Assembly: GCF_017302985.1 (NCBI RefSeq)
Contig: NZ_JAFIMU010000010.1
Span: forward strand, 1 to 64,000
Length of the DNA: 64,000 nt
DNA from: Corallococcus macrosporus
Lineage (GTDB): Bacteria > Myxococcota > Myxococcia > Myxococcales > Myxococcaceae
Direction: 5' to 3'
Part shown: one piece after another, positions 56,198 through 64,000 of the stretch
How positions within the stretch are numbered: position 1 is the first letter of the stretch
How the letters are laid out: each line of letters begins with the position of its first letter
Position numbers and translations under genes: made by a program
Notes under the pieces: generated by a model
Told to the model about the DNA's origin: nothing
The model's database searches: none
The model's input: only the letters and a program-made list of their open reading frames with translations

Positions 56198-56959
56198 TCA
56201 ATCCCCCACGGTCCGGCGGGCCCAGGCGCCGAAGACCATCTCGCCCAGGTAGGTCGTGTTGGCCTTCGTTCGTTCCTCGAGGAGCCGCGCGTCGATGGTG
56301 TCGATGCCCATCTCCTCCTCCGTGGCGATGCCGTGCCGCACGATGCGCGGGAGCATGGCCCGCAGGATGGGGCCCACCGGGTGGTGCACCTTCGGCGTCT
56401 GCAAGGTGGCTTCGGCACGGACGTGCTCCACCGAGAGGCCGGCCTGCTCCATCGCGGGGGCCAGGTGGAAGCCCATGTGGAGGTCCGCGCCTTCACGCTC
56501 CACGGTGTGCCACATCCACTCGCTCACGCGGATGTGGAGCGGCAGCGGCGGCAGGCTCACCGGGCCGATGGACGCGTCGTTCTCCTGGAAGACCACGAGC
56601 CCACCGGGCTTCACGGCCCGGACGAGTCCCCGCAGGGCGGCCACCGCGTCGGGCTGGTACATGAGCACGCGCCGTCCGGTGATGGCGTCGAACAGGCCCA
56701 GCTCGGGCGGCACGGCGGCCAGGTCCGCTTCGATGAAGGTGACGTTCGACAAGCCCTGCTCCCGGGCCTTCTCCCGGGCCATGGACAGCAGGTGGGGGTC
56801 GCGATCCAGGCCCACCACCTGCCCCGTGCTGCCCACCCTCCTTGCGACGAGGAACGTGAGGGCACCGAAAGCGCAGCCGACATCCAGCACGCGCATGCCC
56901 TCGCGGATTCCCGCGTCGTCCAGCAAGCGCTCCATCATCTCTTCCCGCGTGTCCGCCAT
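56198..56959 (-). CDS. SAM-dependent methyltransferase
   Basis: 253 residues from ATG 56959, which has AGGAGG six bases upstream. Motif I VLDVGCAFGALTFLVA, acidic post-I GLDRDPHLLSM, and VTFIEADLAAVP. The C-terminal half is helical and variable, so the substrate cannot be read. Belongs to the Methyltransf_11/25 type of small-molecule methylase. Confidence 0.88.
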   Translation of the reverse strand: MADTREEMMERLLDDAGIREGMRVLDVGCAFGALTFLVARRVGSTGQVVGLDRDPHLLSMAREKAREQGLSNVTFIEADLAAVPPELGLFDAITGRRVLMYQPDAVAALRGLVRAVKPGGLVVFQENDASIGPVSLPPLPLHIRVSEWMWHTVEREGADLHMGFHLAPAMEQAGLSVEHVRAEATLQTPKVHHPVGPILRAMLPRIVRHGIATEEEMGIDTIDARLLEERTKANTTYLGEMVFGAWARRTVGD

Positions 56960-57054
56960 CTCCATCCTCCTGGCGGCACACGATAGGAAAGCGCCGCCCC
57001 CGGAATGGAGGGCGGCGCTTCGGGAAAGATCGGCGGATCTTCCGGTGCGGGTGG

Positions 57055-57384
57055 CTAGTGCGTCCCGCTGGTGAACTTCAGGCCCATGATGGCGATGATG
57101 AGCAAGGCCAGGAAGAACAGGCGGGAGGGCGTGGCGGGCTCATGGAAGAGCACCATGCCGGCGATCGCAGCGCCGAACGCGCCAATGCCCACCCAGACCG
57201 CGTAGGCCGTGCCGATGGGTAGCTGCTTCACCGCGAGGCCCAGGAGGCCCATGCTCGCGATCATGGCCCCCACCGTGAGCACGCTGGGGAGCGGCCGGGT
57301 GAAGCCCTGCGTGTACTTGAGCCCGATGGTCCAGCAGACTTCGAGCAGCCCGGCGACAATGAGGAGGATCCACGACGACGTCAT
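57055..57384 (-). CDS. sugE: SMR-family guanidinium exporter SugE/Gdx
   Basis: 109 residues, four transmembrane helices. The essential Glu sits in IVAGLLEVCWTIGLKYTQGF and TAYAVWVGIGAFGAA is typical of SugE/Gdx rather than EmrE. Gdx exports guanidinium in exchange for protons. GGAG lies about 9 bases before the ATG, and a guanidine-III-type riboswitch lies immediately upstream, which independently supports the guanidinium assignment. Confidence 0.94.
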   Translation of the reverse strand: MTSSWILLIVAGLLEVCWTIGLKYTQGFTRPLPSVLTVGAMIASMGLLGLAVKQLPIGTAYAVWVGIGAFGAAIAGMVLFHEPATPSRLFFLALLIIAIMGLKFTSGTH

Positions 57385-57403
57385 GACACACGACTCCCGT
57401 TCA

Positions 57404-57445
57404 GGCGTCGTCTTGTCGTGACCGGGTACGGCGCACCTCGTCCGG
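57404..57445 (-). promoter_or_regulatory. Guanidine-III (ykkC-III) riboswitch
   Basis: Read on the minus strand, the element contains GGACGAGGTGCGCC and, later, ACAAGACGACG. The order CCGG, then the ACGAGG core, GCGCC and a second CCGG matches the guanidine-III aptamer almost base for base as I remember it. The 3' pseudoknot strand has one position that does not pair. It ends 20 bases before the sugE ATG, close to the ribosome-binding site, so control of translation by guanidine is likely. Confidence 0.85.
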
Positions 57446-57518
57446 GCTCGGCTGCCCCACCAAGGGGCATCCGCACGCGATGCGCAACCTAACCGGGATG
57501 GGCGCGTCCTGCCACCGC

Positions 57519-57989
57519 TCAGGCTTCTTCGTCCGGCAGCAACGTGAGGAGGAGCTCGTCGTCGGGACCCATGGGGCGCCAGCCCGGCGGGAGTGACATG
57601 TCGACGAGGGCATCGCCTGCCCGTTCGACACGGGCCGCATGGGTTTCAGGTGTGTCGGTGGACCAGTAGGCAAGCGCCTGTGCGACCAGGAATCGGTTGC
57701 TCCTGTCCATCTTTGCAGGCCATCCATCCGGGAGGTTTTCGGCAAGATGGCGCACCAGCACATCGCGCACGAATCGCGTGACCTGTTTGCGCTGCTCTGC
57801 TTCGGCGAGCAGTCCGCGTAGAATCTGGACGCCCGCGATATCGTCCTTCCCAAGCTCCTCCGCCAGTTCCACGAACGGCACGGCGGGGCGTGACTCGGCG
57901 AACGCAGTAAGTGACGTGAAACCGCGCTCCTGGAGCCGCTCACGGATGCGAACCTTCCAGTTGCCGTTCCAGGACCGTCCATCGGTCAT
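57519..57989 (-). CDS. Conserved hypothetical protein; possible immunity protein
   Basis: 156 residues; GGGAG precedes the ATG. Starts MTDGRSWNGNWKVRIRERLQ; the middle is helical (QILRGLLAEAEQRKQVTRFV), the end is acidic (DDELLLTLLPDEEA). I recall similar myxobacterial proteins but not a proven function. It follows a truncated lipoprotein signal-peptide ORF directly upstream on the same strand, a layout expected for a lost lipoprotein toxin and its immunity gene. Immunity is inference. Confidence 0.7.
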   Translation of the reverse strand: MTDGRSWNGNWKVRIRERLQERGFTSLTAFAESRPAVPFVELAEELGKDDIAGVQILRGLLAEAEQRKQVTRFVRDVLVRHLAENLPDGWPAKMDRSNRFLVAQALAYWSTDTPETHAARVERAGDALVDMSLPPGWRPMGPDDELLLTLLPDEEA

Positions 57990-58014
57990 CGCCTGCTCCC
58001 TCGGACGAAGTGCA

Positions 58015-58092
58015 TCAGGACCTTCGCACGGGTGGCACGGAGGCACACCCCAGGGACAGCAGCACCACACCCAGCGGCCAGCGCTTGCTCAT
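58015..58092 (-). pseudogene. 25-codon remnant of a lipoprotein (signal peptide plus lipobox only)
   Basis: ATG at 58092 encodes MSKRWPLGVVLLSLGCASV and a few more residues before a stop at 58015. Basic start, hydrophobic core and LSLGC lipobox form a complete lipoprotein signal, but nothing follows it. It ends about 25 bases before the next gene on the same strand. It may be a deleted lipoprotein toxin (SitA-like) or a genuine mini-lipoprotein. Confidence 0.5.
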
Positions 58093-58160
58093 GCGATTGC
58101 GGATTATCCCAGATTCGCCTATTGAACTGGCATAAGCAGCAATTCGTGAAAGGTCGTTCA

Positions 58161-58928
58161 ATGCAGCGCAAGCATTTCGCCGTGGCCGCAGGGGTGTCGC
58201 TGTTCGCCTTCGGGCTGGTCGCGGAGGCCGCGGAGATCTTCCGCAACACCGGCACGCTCAGCGGCTGGAACTCCCTCAACGTGGAGCACAACGGCTCGCT
58301 GAAGGAGGTCACCAACGTCGTCTACGAGGGCTCCACCGCCATCAAGGCCACGCAGGTCTATGACCCGAACTACACCGAGCGCTACCACTCGGAAGTCGTG
58401 AAGCACAACGTGTACCGCCGGGGCGACACGGGCTTCTACGGCTTCATGTTCCGGCTGCAGCAGGACTGGCAGTTCCAACCGCAGTCCTTCAACATCGCCC
58501 AGTTCATCGCGAACTTCTCCGACACGGGCTGCGATGGCCACATGCCCACCACCATGGTGTGGCTGTCCGGCAACCAGCTCACCACCCGCGTGAAGTACGG
58601 CACCGTCTGCGACCAGAAGACCACCACCTTCCGCAACCTGGCCACCGTCACCCCGGGCGAGTGGCACAAGGTCGTCATGCAGGTGAAGTGGGCCAGCGAC
58701 ACCACCGGCTTCATCAAGCTGTGGTTCGACGGCGTGAAGGTCCTGGAGCAGTTCAACCTGGCCACCACCGTGGCGGATGACCGCTACCTCCAGTTCCGCG
58801 TGGGCCTCTACGCCAACGGCTGGCACGACAGCGGCTACATGCAGGGCAGCCAGCCCACCCGCAGCATCTGGATCGACGAGATCGCCGCCGGCACGACGTT
58901 CGCCGACGCGGACCCTGCGCAGTGGTAG
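58161..58928 (+). CDS. Secreted polysaccharide lyase (PL20/heparin-lyase I-like)
   Basis: 255 residues with a signal peptide (FAVAAGVSLFAFGLVAEAA). Jelly-roll sequence pattern: DTGFYGFMFRLQQDWQFQPQ, PGEWHKVVMQVKWASDTTGF, IKLWFDGVKV, QFRVGLYANGWHDSG. This is the Polysacc_lyase (PF14099) type that contains PL20 glucuronan lyases. Substrate cannot be read. Convergent with the CotH gene. Confidence 0.85.
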   Translation: MQRKHFAVAAGVSLFAFGLVAEAAEIFRNTGTLSGWNSLNVEHNGSLKEVTNVVYEGSTAIKATQVYDPNYTERYHSEVVKHNVYRRGDTGFYGFMFRLQQDWQFQPQSFNIAQFIANFSDTGCDGHMPTTMVWLSGNQLTTRVKYGTVCDQKTTTFRNLATVTPGEWHKVVMQVKWASDTTGFIKLWFDGVKVLEQFNLATTVADDRYLQFRVGLYANGWHDSGYMQGSQPTRSIWIDEIAAGTTFADADPAQW

Positions 58929-58973
58929 TCCCGGCCGGCGCGGCGAGGTCCTCCCCCCGCCGCGCCGCCAACC

Positions 58974-60731
58974 TCACGGCAGGTTCGACTGGAACGTGCC
59001 CCAGCGCGTGTGCACCCACTGCCGGATGTACTCCACCTCCTCGGCGTGGGTCTTGAAGTCCTGGCGCAGGTGCCACTCCGGGAAGTTGCCGTAGCCGCCC
59101 TCGTTCACGTCGGGCCCCGTGCTCGGCTTCGCGAAGTTGCGGTACTCCTCCCCCCACCGCGCCTCGTCGCGCTGCGCGTTGGGCCCCAGCTCCCGCACGT
59201 AGCCGTCAATCAGCGCCTGCACCGCGGCCTCGCTCAGCTCGTTCTTCAGGGCCTGGCGGTAGCGCTCGCGCATGGGGCCCGCGATGGTGGGCTCCGCCAG
59301 CATCCGCTTGAAGAGCAGGTTGTCGGACGCGTACGTGGGCCGCGCCGTGGCGCTGGTGCGCGTGGTGTCGAAGTTCTGCCCGAAGCTCGCGTCCAGGTCC
59401 CACGGGATGTAGCGCCAGGGGCCGCCCGTCTTGGGGTCGTACGCGTGATAGGCGTTCTTCGACTGCGAGTCGTTGCCCTGGATGAGCGTATTGAAGATCC
59501 ACCAGTCCTCGTAGTCGCGCGCCTTCAGCTTCGTGCCGAACCCCTGGCGGAAGCCGTCCGCGTTGGAGTCCGCCACCCACGCGACGAAGTCGTGCAGCGT
59601 GTCGAAGGCGTGGGGCTGCTTCTCATCCGGCGTGCCCTCGTCCTTCACGAAGCCGACGTGGAGGTGCTCCTTCGTCTGCCCGTTGCGCGTCAGGCGGGAG
59701 AAGTTGGCGTCCGCGGTGTCGGCCTTGAACAGGTCCGAGTCCTTGTCGATGCCGTTCCACTCCATCAGCCGCTTGTCCACGTGATCCGCCGCCGTGTAGA
59801 GCCCGCGGAACTTGTTGTTCGCGTACACCACCACGCTGAAGGTGCGGATGCGCACGGCGTCGGGCGACAGCTTGTGCCACAGGTCGAACGCCAGCCTCGA
59901 GCGCAGGTAGGAGTTGTCATTGAACGTGGTGATGAGCACCACGCGCTTGCGGTCCTTGAAGCCGTCGCCGAAGACGGGCTCGGAGAACAGGTCGTCCTCC
60001 GCGAACTTGAGCGTCAGGCTGCGCTTGGGGAACACGCTGGACGTGGCGCCGCGGTACTTCGCCTCGATGGTGTAGCGGTGGCCCCGGTACACCACCTCCG
60101 CGGGCCGGTAGCCGCCGGACGTCAGACCCGGCTCCGGGGGGAAGAACAGGTGCACCACGGGCAGTCCGTACTCCTCCGTGTAGGCCACGGGGTCGACGAT
60201 GTCGACCTTGCCCGGCGCGTTGTCGTTGTTGGCCACGCCCACCTTGAGCGTGCCCGTCTCGCCGGTGGTGCGCTCCTCCAGCGTGAGCATCCACACCGCG
60301 CCCTGGTTGAGCGCGGGCTTCCAGCTCAGCGTGGCGGTGGACTCGTCGAACGTCGCGCCCGCGGGCAGGTTCTTCACCCCGAAGCGCAGCCCGGCCGCCG
60401 TGTAGCCCGTCGCGCACGTCACCTTCGCGGTGAAGGCCTCGCCCTCCAGCACCCAGCGCGCGTCGCCCGCCGTGGGCGCGCAGGTCAGCGGCGCGGTGCC
60501 CGCATCCGTTCCTCCGGCATCCGGCGACCCGGTGCCCGCGTCGTTCTGAGAGCCCGTGCCCGCGTCGGACGGCGCCTGCGTGCCGCCATCCACCGTGCCC
60601 GCGTCGGGCCGTGGCAGCCCGTCCGCGTCGTCATGGGTCGTGTCGGAAGGAGTGCCGGGATTGGGGCCCTGGGTGTCACCCCCACCGCACGCCACCAGGG
60701 CAAGGCACGCCAGCCCCGCCAGTCCCCGCAT
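58974..60731 (-). CDS. CotH-family lipoprotein
   Basis: 585 residues from ATG 60731, giving a lipoprotein signal (LAGLACLALVACGGG); in-frame starts upstream are possible. After an Asp/Gly/Thr-rich linker and a cadherin-like domain (LPAGATFDESTATLSWKPAL) comes a CotH domain: YRGATSSVFPKRSLTLKF, FRGLYTAADHVDKRLM, DLFK and PWDLDASFGQNFD. CotH proteins are atypical kinases that phosphorylate spore-coat proteins in Bacillus. Here it is likely on the cell or spore surface. Confidence 0.9.
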   Translation of the reverse strand: MRGLAGLACLALVACGGGDTQGPNPGTPSDTTHDDADGLPRPDAGTVDGGTQAPSDAGTGSQNDAGTGSPDAGGTDAGTAPLTCAPTAGDARWVLEGEAFTAKVTCATGYTAAGLRFGVKNLPAGATFDESTATLSWKPALNQGAVWMLTLEERTTGETGTLKVGVANNDNAPGKVDIVDPVAYTEEYGLPVVHLFFPPEPGLTSGGYRPAEVVYRGHRYTIEAKYRGATSSVFPKRSLTLKFAEDDLFSEPVFGDGFKDRKRVVLITTFNDNSYLRSRLAFDLWHKLSPDAVRIRTFSVVVYANNKFRGLYTAADHVDKRLMEWNGIDKDSDLFKADTADANFSRLTRNGQTKEHLHVGFVKDEGTPDEKQPHAFDTLHDFVAWVADSNADGFRQGFGTKLKARDYEDWWIFNTLIQGNDSQSKNAYHAYDPKTGGPWRYIPWDLDASFGQNFDTTRTSATARPTYASDNLLFKRMLAEPTIAGPMRERYRQALKNELSEAAVQALIDGYVRELGPNAQRDEARWGEEYRNFAKPSTGPDVNEGGYGNFPEWHLRQDFKTHAEEVEYIRQWVHTRWGTFQSNLP

Positions 60732-60873
60732 CCACCCATGCCTTGCTCGCACCGAGAACCGTCCCCCTTGCATCGCGGCCCGCATCAGGCCGTGGAGGCA
60801 AGGGGTAGGCATCCCGCCCGGGTCCAGAAACCCGTGCGCCAGGGGGGTGTTACACGTCCGACACGCAGGACGC

Positions 60874-61914
60874 TCAGTACGTCGCGATCACGCCGACGTG
60901 CAGGCTGGAGTATGTCTCCTCGGCCGCTCCCCCATCGTCCCAACCGGTGAGCGTGCCGGCCCCGGAGAACCGGTCCTTGAAGTGCGCCAGCCGCCAGGCC
61001 ACGTCGTAGCCGAAGGGCCCCCAGATGTCCCCCGTCACGCCCAGCTCCGCGCTCCAGCCGAAGCTGGACACGGACGTGCCGAAGCCGCGGACCTCCAGCG
61101 CCCGCCGGCCCCCGTCCGCGTCCGGCGAGTGCCCCGGCTTGGGCGACAGCAGGAGCCCACCCGACGCGTCCAGGCGCACCGAGGCGAAGAGCGGCACGGA
61201 CAGATCCAACGCCACGGACGGGAACACGCGATGCGTGCCGGACAGCGGGTTGTCCGTGGAGGACTCCACGTCGAACGCGCGCGTCTGCACGCCGGCCCTC
61301 GCGCCCACATAGCCCTGCTGCGGCCGCGTCGTGCCGAAGCGGAAGTAGAAGCGGTACAGCGCCTGCGCGGTGAAAGACGTGTCCGTGGCGGACACCTCGC
61401 GCACCGGCGTCTGGCCGCCGTCCCCGGTGAGCGTCACGTCGGAGCTGGAGAAGCCCCGCTGCGCCCCCAGCTTGAAGCCCAGCCCGCGCAGCACGGAGGT
61501 CGTCTCGCGTGCCAGCGGCAGCACCTCCGCCTCCAGCGCCAGCCCCAGGTAGGGATACGACGACGTGAAGTCGGACGTGTCCCCGAGCTGATCCTCCTCC
61601 GGCAGCCGGTCGTACTCGCCACAGCTCTCCACGCCGGGTCTGGCGCAGTAGCGCCGCCACGTCGCGGTGAGGGACAGGTTGAGCCGCACCCAGGTGGGCG
61701 CGCCCACCTCCGGCTCCGCCTTCGACTTCCCATTGCCGCCCGGAGTCGCGCCGCCCAGCCGCAGCGACAGCCACGCCGGGGCCTCACGCGTGCCGTGGAA
61801 GGCCCGAGGGGCCAGGGTGTCGGAGGCCGCCGCGGCCGGAGCCACCAGGGCTCCAGCGAGGGCCAGGGTCCACAGCAGTCCCGAGGGGACCCTCGCGCTT
61901 CGGGTGGTCGTCAT
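60874..61914 (-). CDS. Predicted outer-membrane beta-barrel protein
   Basis: 346 residues with a signal peptide (LLWTLALAGALVAPAAA). Strand-like repeats throughout (LGLALEAEVLPLARE; FTAQALYRFYFRFG; GWSAELGVTGDIWG) and a terminal aromatic (VGVIATY) fit a 14-16-strand barrel. No ligand family recognised. Upstream of the CotH gene on the same strand, with 142 bases between. Confidence 0.75.
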   Translation of the reverse strand: MTTTRSARVPSGLLWTLALAGALVAPAAAASDTLAPRAFHGTREAPAWLSLRLGGATPGGNGKSKAEPEVGAPTWVRLNLSLTATWRRYCARPGVESCGEYDRLPEEDQLGDTSDFTSSYPYLGLALEAEVLPLARETTSVLRGLGFKLGAQRGFSSSDVTLTGDGGQTPVREVSATDTSFTAQALYRFYFRFGTTRPQQGYVGARAGVQTRAFDVESSTDNPLSGTHRVFPSVALDLSVPLFASVRLDASGGLLLSPKPGHSPDADGGRRALEVRGFGTSVSSFGWSAELGVTGDIWGPFGYDVAWRLAHFKDRFSGAGTLTGWDDGGAAEETYSSLHVGVIATY

Positions 61915-61962
61915 GCTCCGAGCAGGTTCACCCAGTGACGGGGCGAAGTCCAGGCTCGGGGC

Positions 61963-63114
61963 TCAGGCGTTCATCACGTGACCCACGCTCGCCGCCGAGG
62001 GCACTGGCGCGGGCTGCGGGGAGAGCGAAGGCGAGGAATCCTCGGACACCACGGGAGCAGGCTGCGATTCCTGCGTACGCCCGAGGAAGTCCCGCCGGTA
62101 GATGCGCACCATGGCCATGAAGATGGACGCGATGAGCGGGCCCACCAGCAGGCCCATCATCCCGAACACCGCCAGCCCGCCGAACATGGACAGGAAGACG
62201 AGCAGCGGGTGCAGCGCCATGCGCGAGCCGCACAGCCGCGGGCGGATGACGTTGTCGATGCTGCCCACCAGGAACGTGCCCCACGCGAGGAGGAAGACGC
62301 CCTCGCTCACCCGGTTCGCCGCGATGAGGATGACGCCGATGGGCCCCCACACGAGCGCGGTGCCGCCCACCGGCACCAGCGCCACCAGCACCATGGCCGC
62401 GCCCCACACCCCGGCATGCGGCACGCCCGCGATGAGCAGGCCGACGAAGCCCACCGCGCCCTGCACCAGCGCGGTGACGGTGTTGCCGTAGATGATGGCG
62501 TACGCGACGTCCGTGAACTCGTGGGAGAAGGCGTCGAAGTAGCGGCGCTCCAGCGGGATGAGCCGGGCCACCTCGTTCACCAGCCGGCGGCCGTCGAGGA
62601 AGAAGTAGTACATGGCGACCGTCATCAGGAACATGTTGACGACGAGCTCCGTGCCCGCGCCGACGAGGTCCGCGAGCAGCCCCGCGCCGCCGGACACCGC
62701 CGTCATCAGCAGCCGCTCCGTCTCCGAGCTCTCCGGATCGAAGTGCACGTAGCGGGTGAGGCCGCGCGGCAGGCTGTTGAGCAGATGGTGCCGCAGGTCG
62801 ACCTGATCCAACAGGTCCTGCGCCTGGCCCACGAACTGGAGCACCTCGCGGGCCACCATCCAGCCCACCAGCGCCAGCGGCGCCAGGATGAGCAGGAACA
62901 CCGCGAGGGTGGACAGTCCCGCCGCCAGGGACTTGCGGCCCTGGAGCCGCCGGTCCAAGGAGTCCTGGATGGGCATGAACAGGACGACCAGGAAGCCGCC
63001 CAGCAGCACCGGCATCAGGAACGGCAGCAAGATGCGTGAAAAGAGAATCAACGCGACGGCGAAGAGCCCCGCGAAGATGAAGTTCGACCACCGCTTGGAA
63101 TCGCCCGCCGTCAC
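61963..63114 (-). CDS. AI-2E/PerM family membrane transporter
   Basis: 383 residues from a GTG. Six to eight hydrophobic segments; family signatures LLPFLMPVLLGGFLVVLFMP near the N-terminus and VALVPVGGTALVWGPIGVIL later, then DNVIRPRLCGSRMALHPLLV and MMGLLVGPLIASIF. Members export or permeate varied solutes; AI-2 transport should not be assumed. Confidence 0.92.
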   Translation of the reverse strand: MTAGDSKRWSNFIFAGLFAVALILFSRILLPFLMPVLLGGFLVVLFMPIQDSLDRRLQGRKSLAAGLSTLAVFLLILAPLALVGWMVAREVLQFVGQAQDLLDQVDLRHHLLNSLPRGLTRYVHFDPESSETERLLMTAVSGGAGLLADLVGAGTELVVNMFLMTVAMYYFFLDGRRLVNEVARLIPLERRYFDAFSHEFTDVAYAIIYGNTVTALVQGAVGFVGLLIAGVPHAGVWGAAMVLVALVPVGGTALVWGPIGVILIAANRVSEGVFLLAWGTFLVGSIDNVIRPRLCGSRMALHPLLVFLSMFGGLAVFGMMGLLVGPLIASIFMAMVRIYRRDFLGRTQESQPAPVVSEDSSPSLSPQPAPVPSAASVGHVMNA

Positions 63115-63207
63115 CGCCCCACCCCGTCCCCCAGACCTGCTGCACGCAAGCTAGGAACGGTTATTCCCACCAGGAAGCCCGTGCTTCCGTCCCTCGAGAG
63201 GCCACCC

Positions 63208-63720
63208 ATGACTACTGGACGTTTCGCCCCCCTGACGGCCGCCGCCCTGGCGGTGACGGGAAGCACCCTCCTGCTGATCGCGCCGGCCTGCAAGGAGGGA
63301 GGCGCCGTGGACTGCGGCGACGCGTGCGCCCCGGTGGAGGGCAACTACCCCCTGGCGTTCCAGGGCGACGCGGGCCTGGCCGCCGAGTGCGTGAACCTGA
63401 ACGTGCAGTCCCTGGCGGACGGCGAGGTGCTGAACATCCAGCGCACCGACGGCGGCGTCCTCACGGGTTCCCTGACGGGGGTGGCGCTGACGGGCCAGGT
63501 GTACGCGTCCGGCGATCTGATCCTCACCGGGACGCCGCCGCCCAGCAGCGACGGGGGGGTGAGCACCTTCCTCAGCCTCAACGCGACCTTCACCGGGGGC
63601 CCCGAGGACGGCGGCGGTGGCAGCCTGTCCGGGACCTTCACCGGCCAATACTCGCGCATCCAGGGCACGTCCGCCCTGAGATGCAACGTGACGCGCCCCT
63701 TCACGGCGACCCGGCAGTAA
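63208..63720 (+). CDS. Putative lipoprotein, beta-rich
   Basis: 170 residues. Hydrophobic signal segment ending in LLLIAPACKEGG, probably a lipoprotein although the lipobox is imperfect. Gly/Thr-rich repeats follow (GVLTGSLTGVALTGQVYASG; GGGSLSGTFTGQY). No function recognised. A start at 63181 is possible. Confidence 0.7.
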   Translation: MTTGRFAPLTAAALAVTGSTLLLIAPACKEGGAVDCGDACAPVEGNYPLAFQGDAGLAAECVNLNVQSLADGEVLNIQRTDGGVLTGSLTGVALTGQVYASGDLILTGTPPPSSDGGVSTFLSLNATFTGGPEDGGGGSLSGTFTGQYSRIQGTSALRCNVTRPFTATRQ

Positions 63721-63754
63721 AGCCAGGGCCGCCGGGAGCGGCGCCAGGGCGAAA

Positions 63755-63877
63755 CTACTTCTTCTTGCCTTCGGCGGCGGCGGCCTTGGCGGCTTCCTTC
63801 TGCTTCTTGATCCGCTTCTTCCAGTGCTGACGGATCTTCATCTGCACGCGGCGGTGCTTGCTCTTGCTGTTGGCCAT
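63755..63877 (-). CDS. 40-residue highly basic protein
   Basis: ATG 63877 preceded by AGGAG; reads MANSKSKHRRVQMKIRQHWK, then a Lys/Ala-rich tail to the stop. About a third of residues are Lys or Arg. The size and charge suggest a ribosome-associated or nucleic-acid-binding peptide, but no family is recognised. Convergent with the lipoprotein gene. Confidence 0.65.
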   Translation of the reverse strand: MANSKSKHRRVQMKIRQHWKKRIKKQKEAAKAAAAEGKKK

Positions 63878-64000
63878 GTGGGTGGCTCCTGGTCTCCGGA
63901 ATGGAGCAAAGGGGGGCTTACCTATCAGAAGCCTACGGGCTCCCGGAAGAGGAACCCTCGGGGTCTTCTGGGGTGGGAGGGGGGCCTCCGTCCGGCGGGG

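Noticed and set aside
57430-57445. Guanidine-II (mini-ykkC) hairpin
   Set aside because: ACGA is present but not as a closed tetraloop in paired hairpins. The guanidine-III pattern explains the stretch better.
57986-58315. 109-codon minus-strand frame beside the lipoprotein remnant
   Set aside because: Runs into the antisense of the polysaccharide lyase gene in a different frame from the signal-peptide ORF; no domain.

Overview
The window is very GC-rich, densely packed chromosomal DNA of a delta-proteobacterium, almost certainly a member of the Myxococcaceae (Corallococcus or Myxococcus type). This rests on the strong G/C third-position bias, the DUF2378 (TIGR02265) Myxococcus paralogous family protein, an AgmX/PglI C-terminal domain protein, many lipoproteins with Ala/Pro-rich linkers, FHA-linked signalling proteins and sigma-54 activators. 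I see no transposase, integrase, phage gene, tRNA, rRNA or CRISPR array. The left edge cuts a gene.

Layout. 1-6.2 kb: a signalling/envelope operon with the C-terminus of a membrane-anchored (probably kinase) protein, a TPR/coiled-coil membrane protein, an FHA-GAF-sigma54 activator and two lipoproteins. 6.2-9.4 kb: single-TM and TPR proteins, a beta-barrel protein and a YCII protein. 9.4-18 kb: mutL, an epimerase coupled to an unusual acyltransferase with a long repeat-rich N-terminus, an FHA-GGDEF protein and a large lipoprotein. 18-29 kb: a DUF721/CAP-domain pair, a lytic transglycosylase, the accA-hisC-cmk operon and a double-headed ArsA-type ATPase. 29-33 kb: an NtrC-type regulator with a degenerate histidine kinase, dCMP deaminase and a trypsin-like lipoprotein. 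33-41.5 kb: prkA divergent from a lid-less Hsp70, clpX, an AgmX-tail protein and truA. 41.5-46.6 kb: a beta-barrel protein with larE, an APS-kinase-like gene and a compact sulfur-carrier cluster (E1, TusA, CysO-like carrier, degenerate E1, JAMM protease). 46.7-53 kb: a NarL-type two-component pair, glutathione-dependent formaldehyde oxidation (class III ADH plus S-formylglutathione hydrolase), a DEAD-box helicase and SlyD. 53-57.4 kb: DUF2378, an ECF sigma factor coupled to a six-TM NrsF/DUF1109-like anti-sigma candidate, a GST, a methyltransferase and sugE/gdx. 57.4-64 kb: a guanidine-III riboswitch before sugE, a probable remnant of a lipoprotein toxin-immunity locus, a polysaccharide lyase, a CotH-type lipoprotein, a beta-barrel protein, an AI-2E/PerM family protein and two small proteins.

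Best leads: (i) the sulfur-carrier cluster, which resembles the actinobacterial CysO-Mec system but adds a TusA-like protein and a second, apparently dead E1-like protein; (ii) a sequence closely matching the guanidine-III (ykkC-III) aptamer directly before sugE; (iii) a 25-codon lipoprotein signal-peptide ORF ahead of an orphan possible immunity gene; (iv) a histidine kinase homologue that keeps its phospho-acceptor His but has lost recognisable ATP-binding motifs beside an NtrC-type regulator; (v) an acyltransferase with about 480 extra N-terminal residues containing two kinds of tandem repeat. Start codons were chosen from ribosome-binding sites and overlaps. Functional claims come from recognising family motifs by eye; no database search was run.
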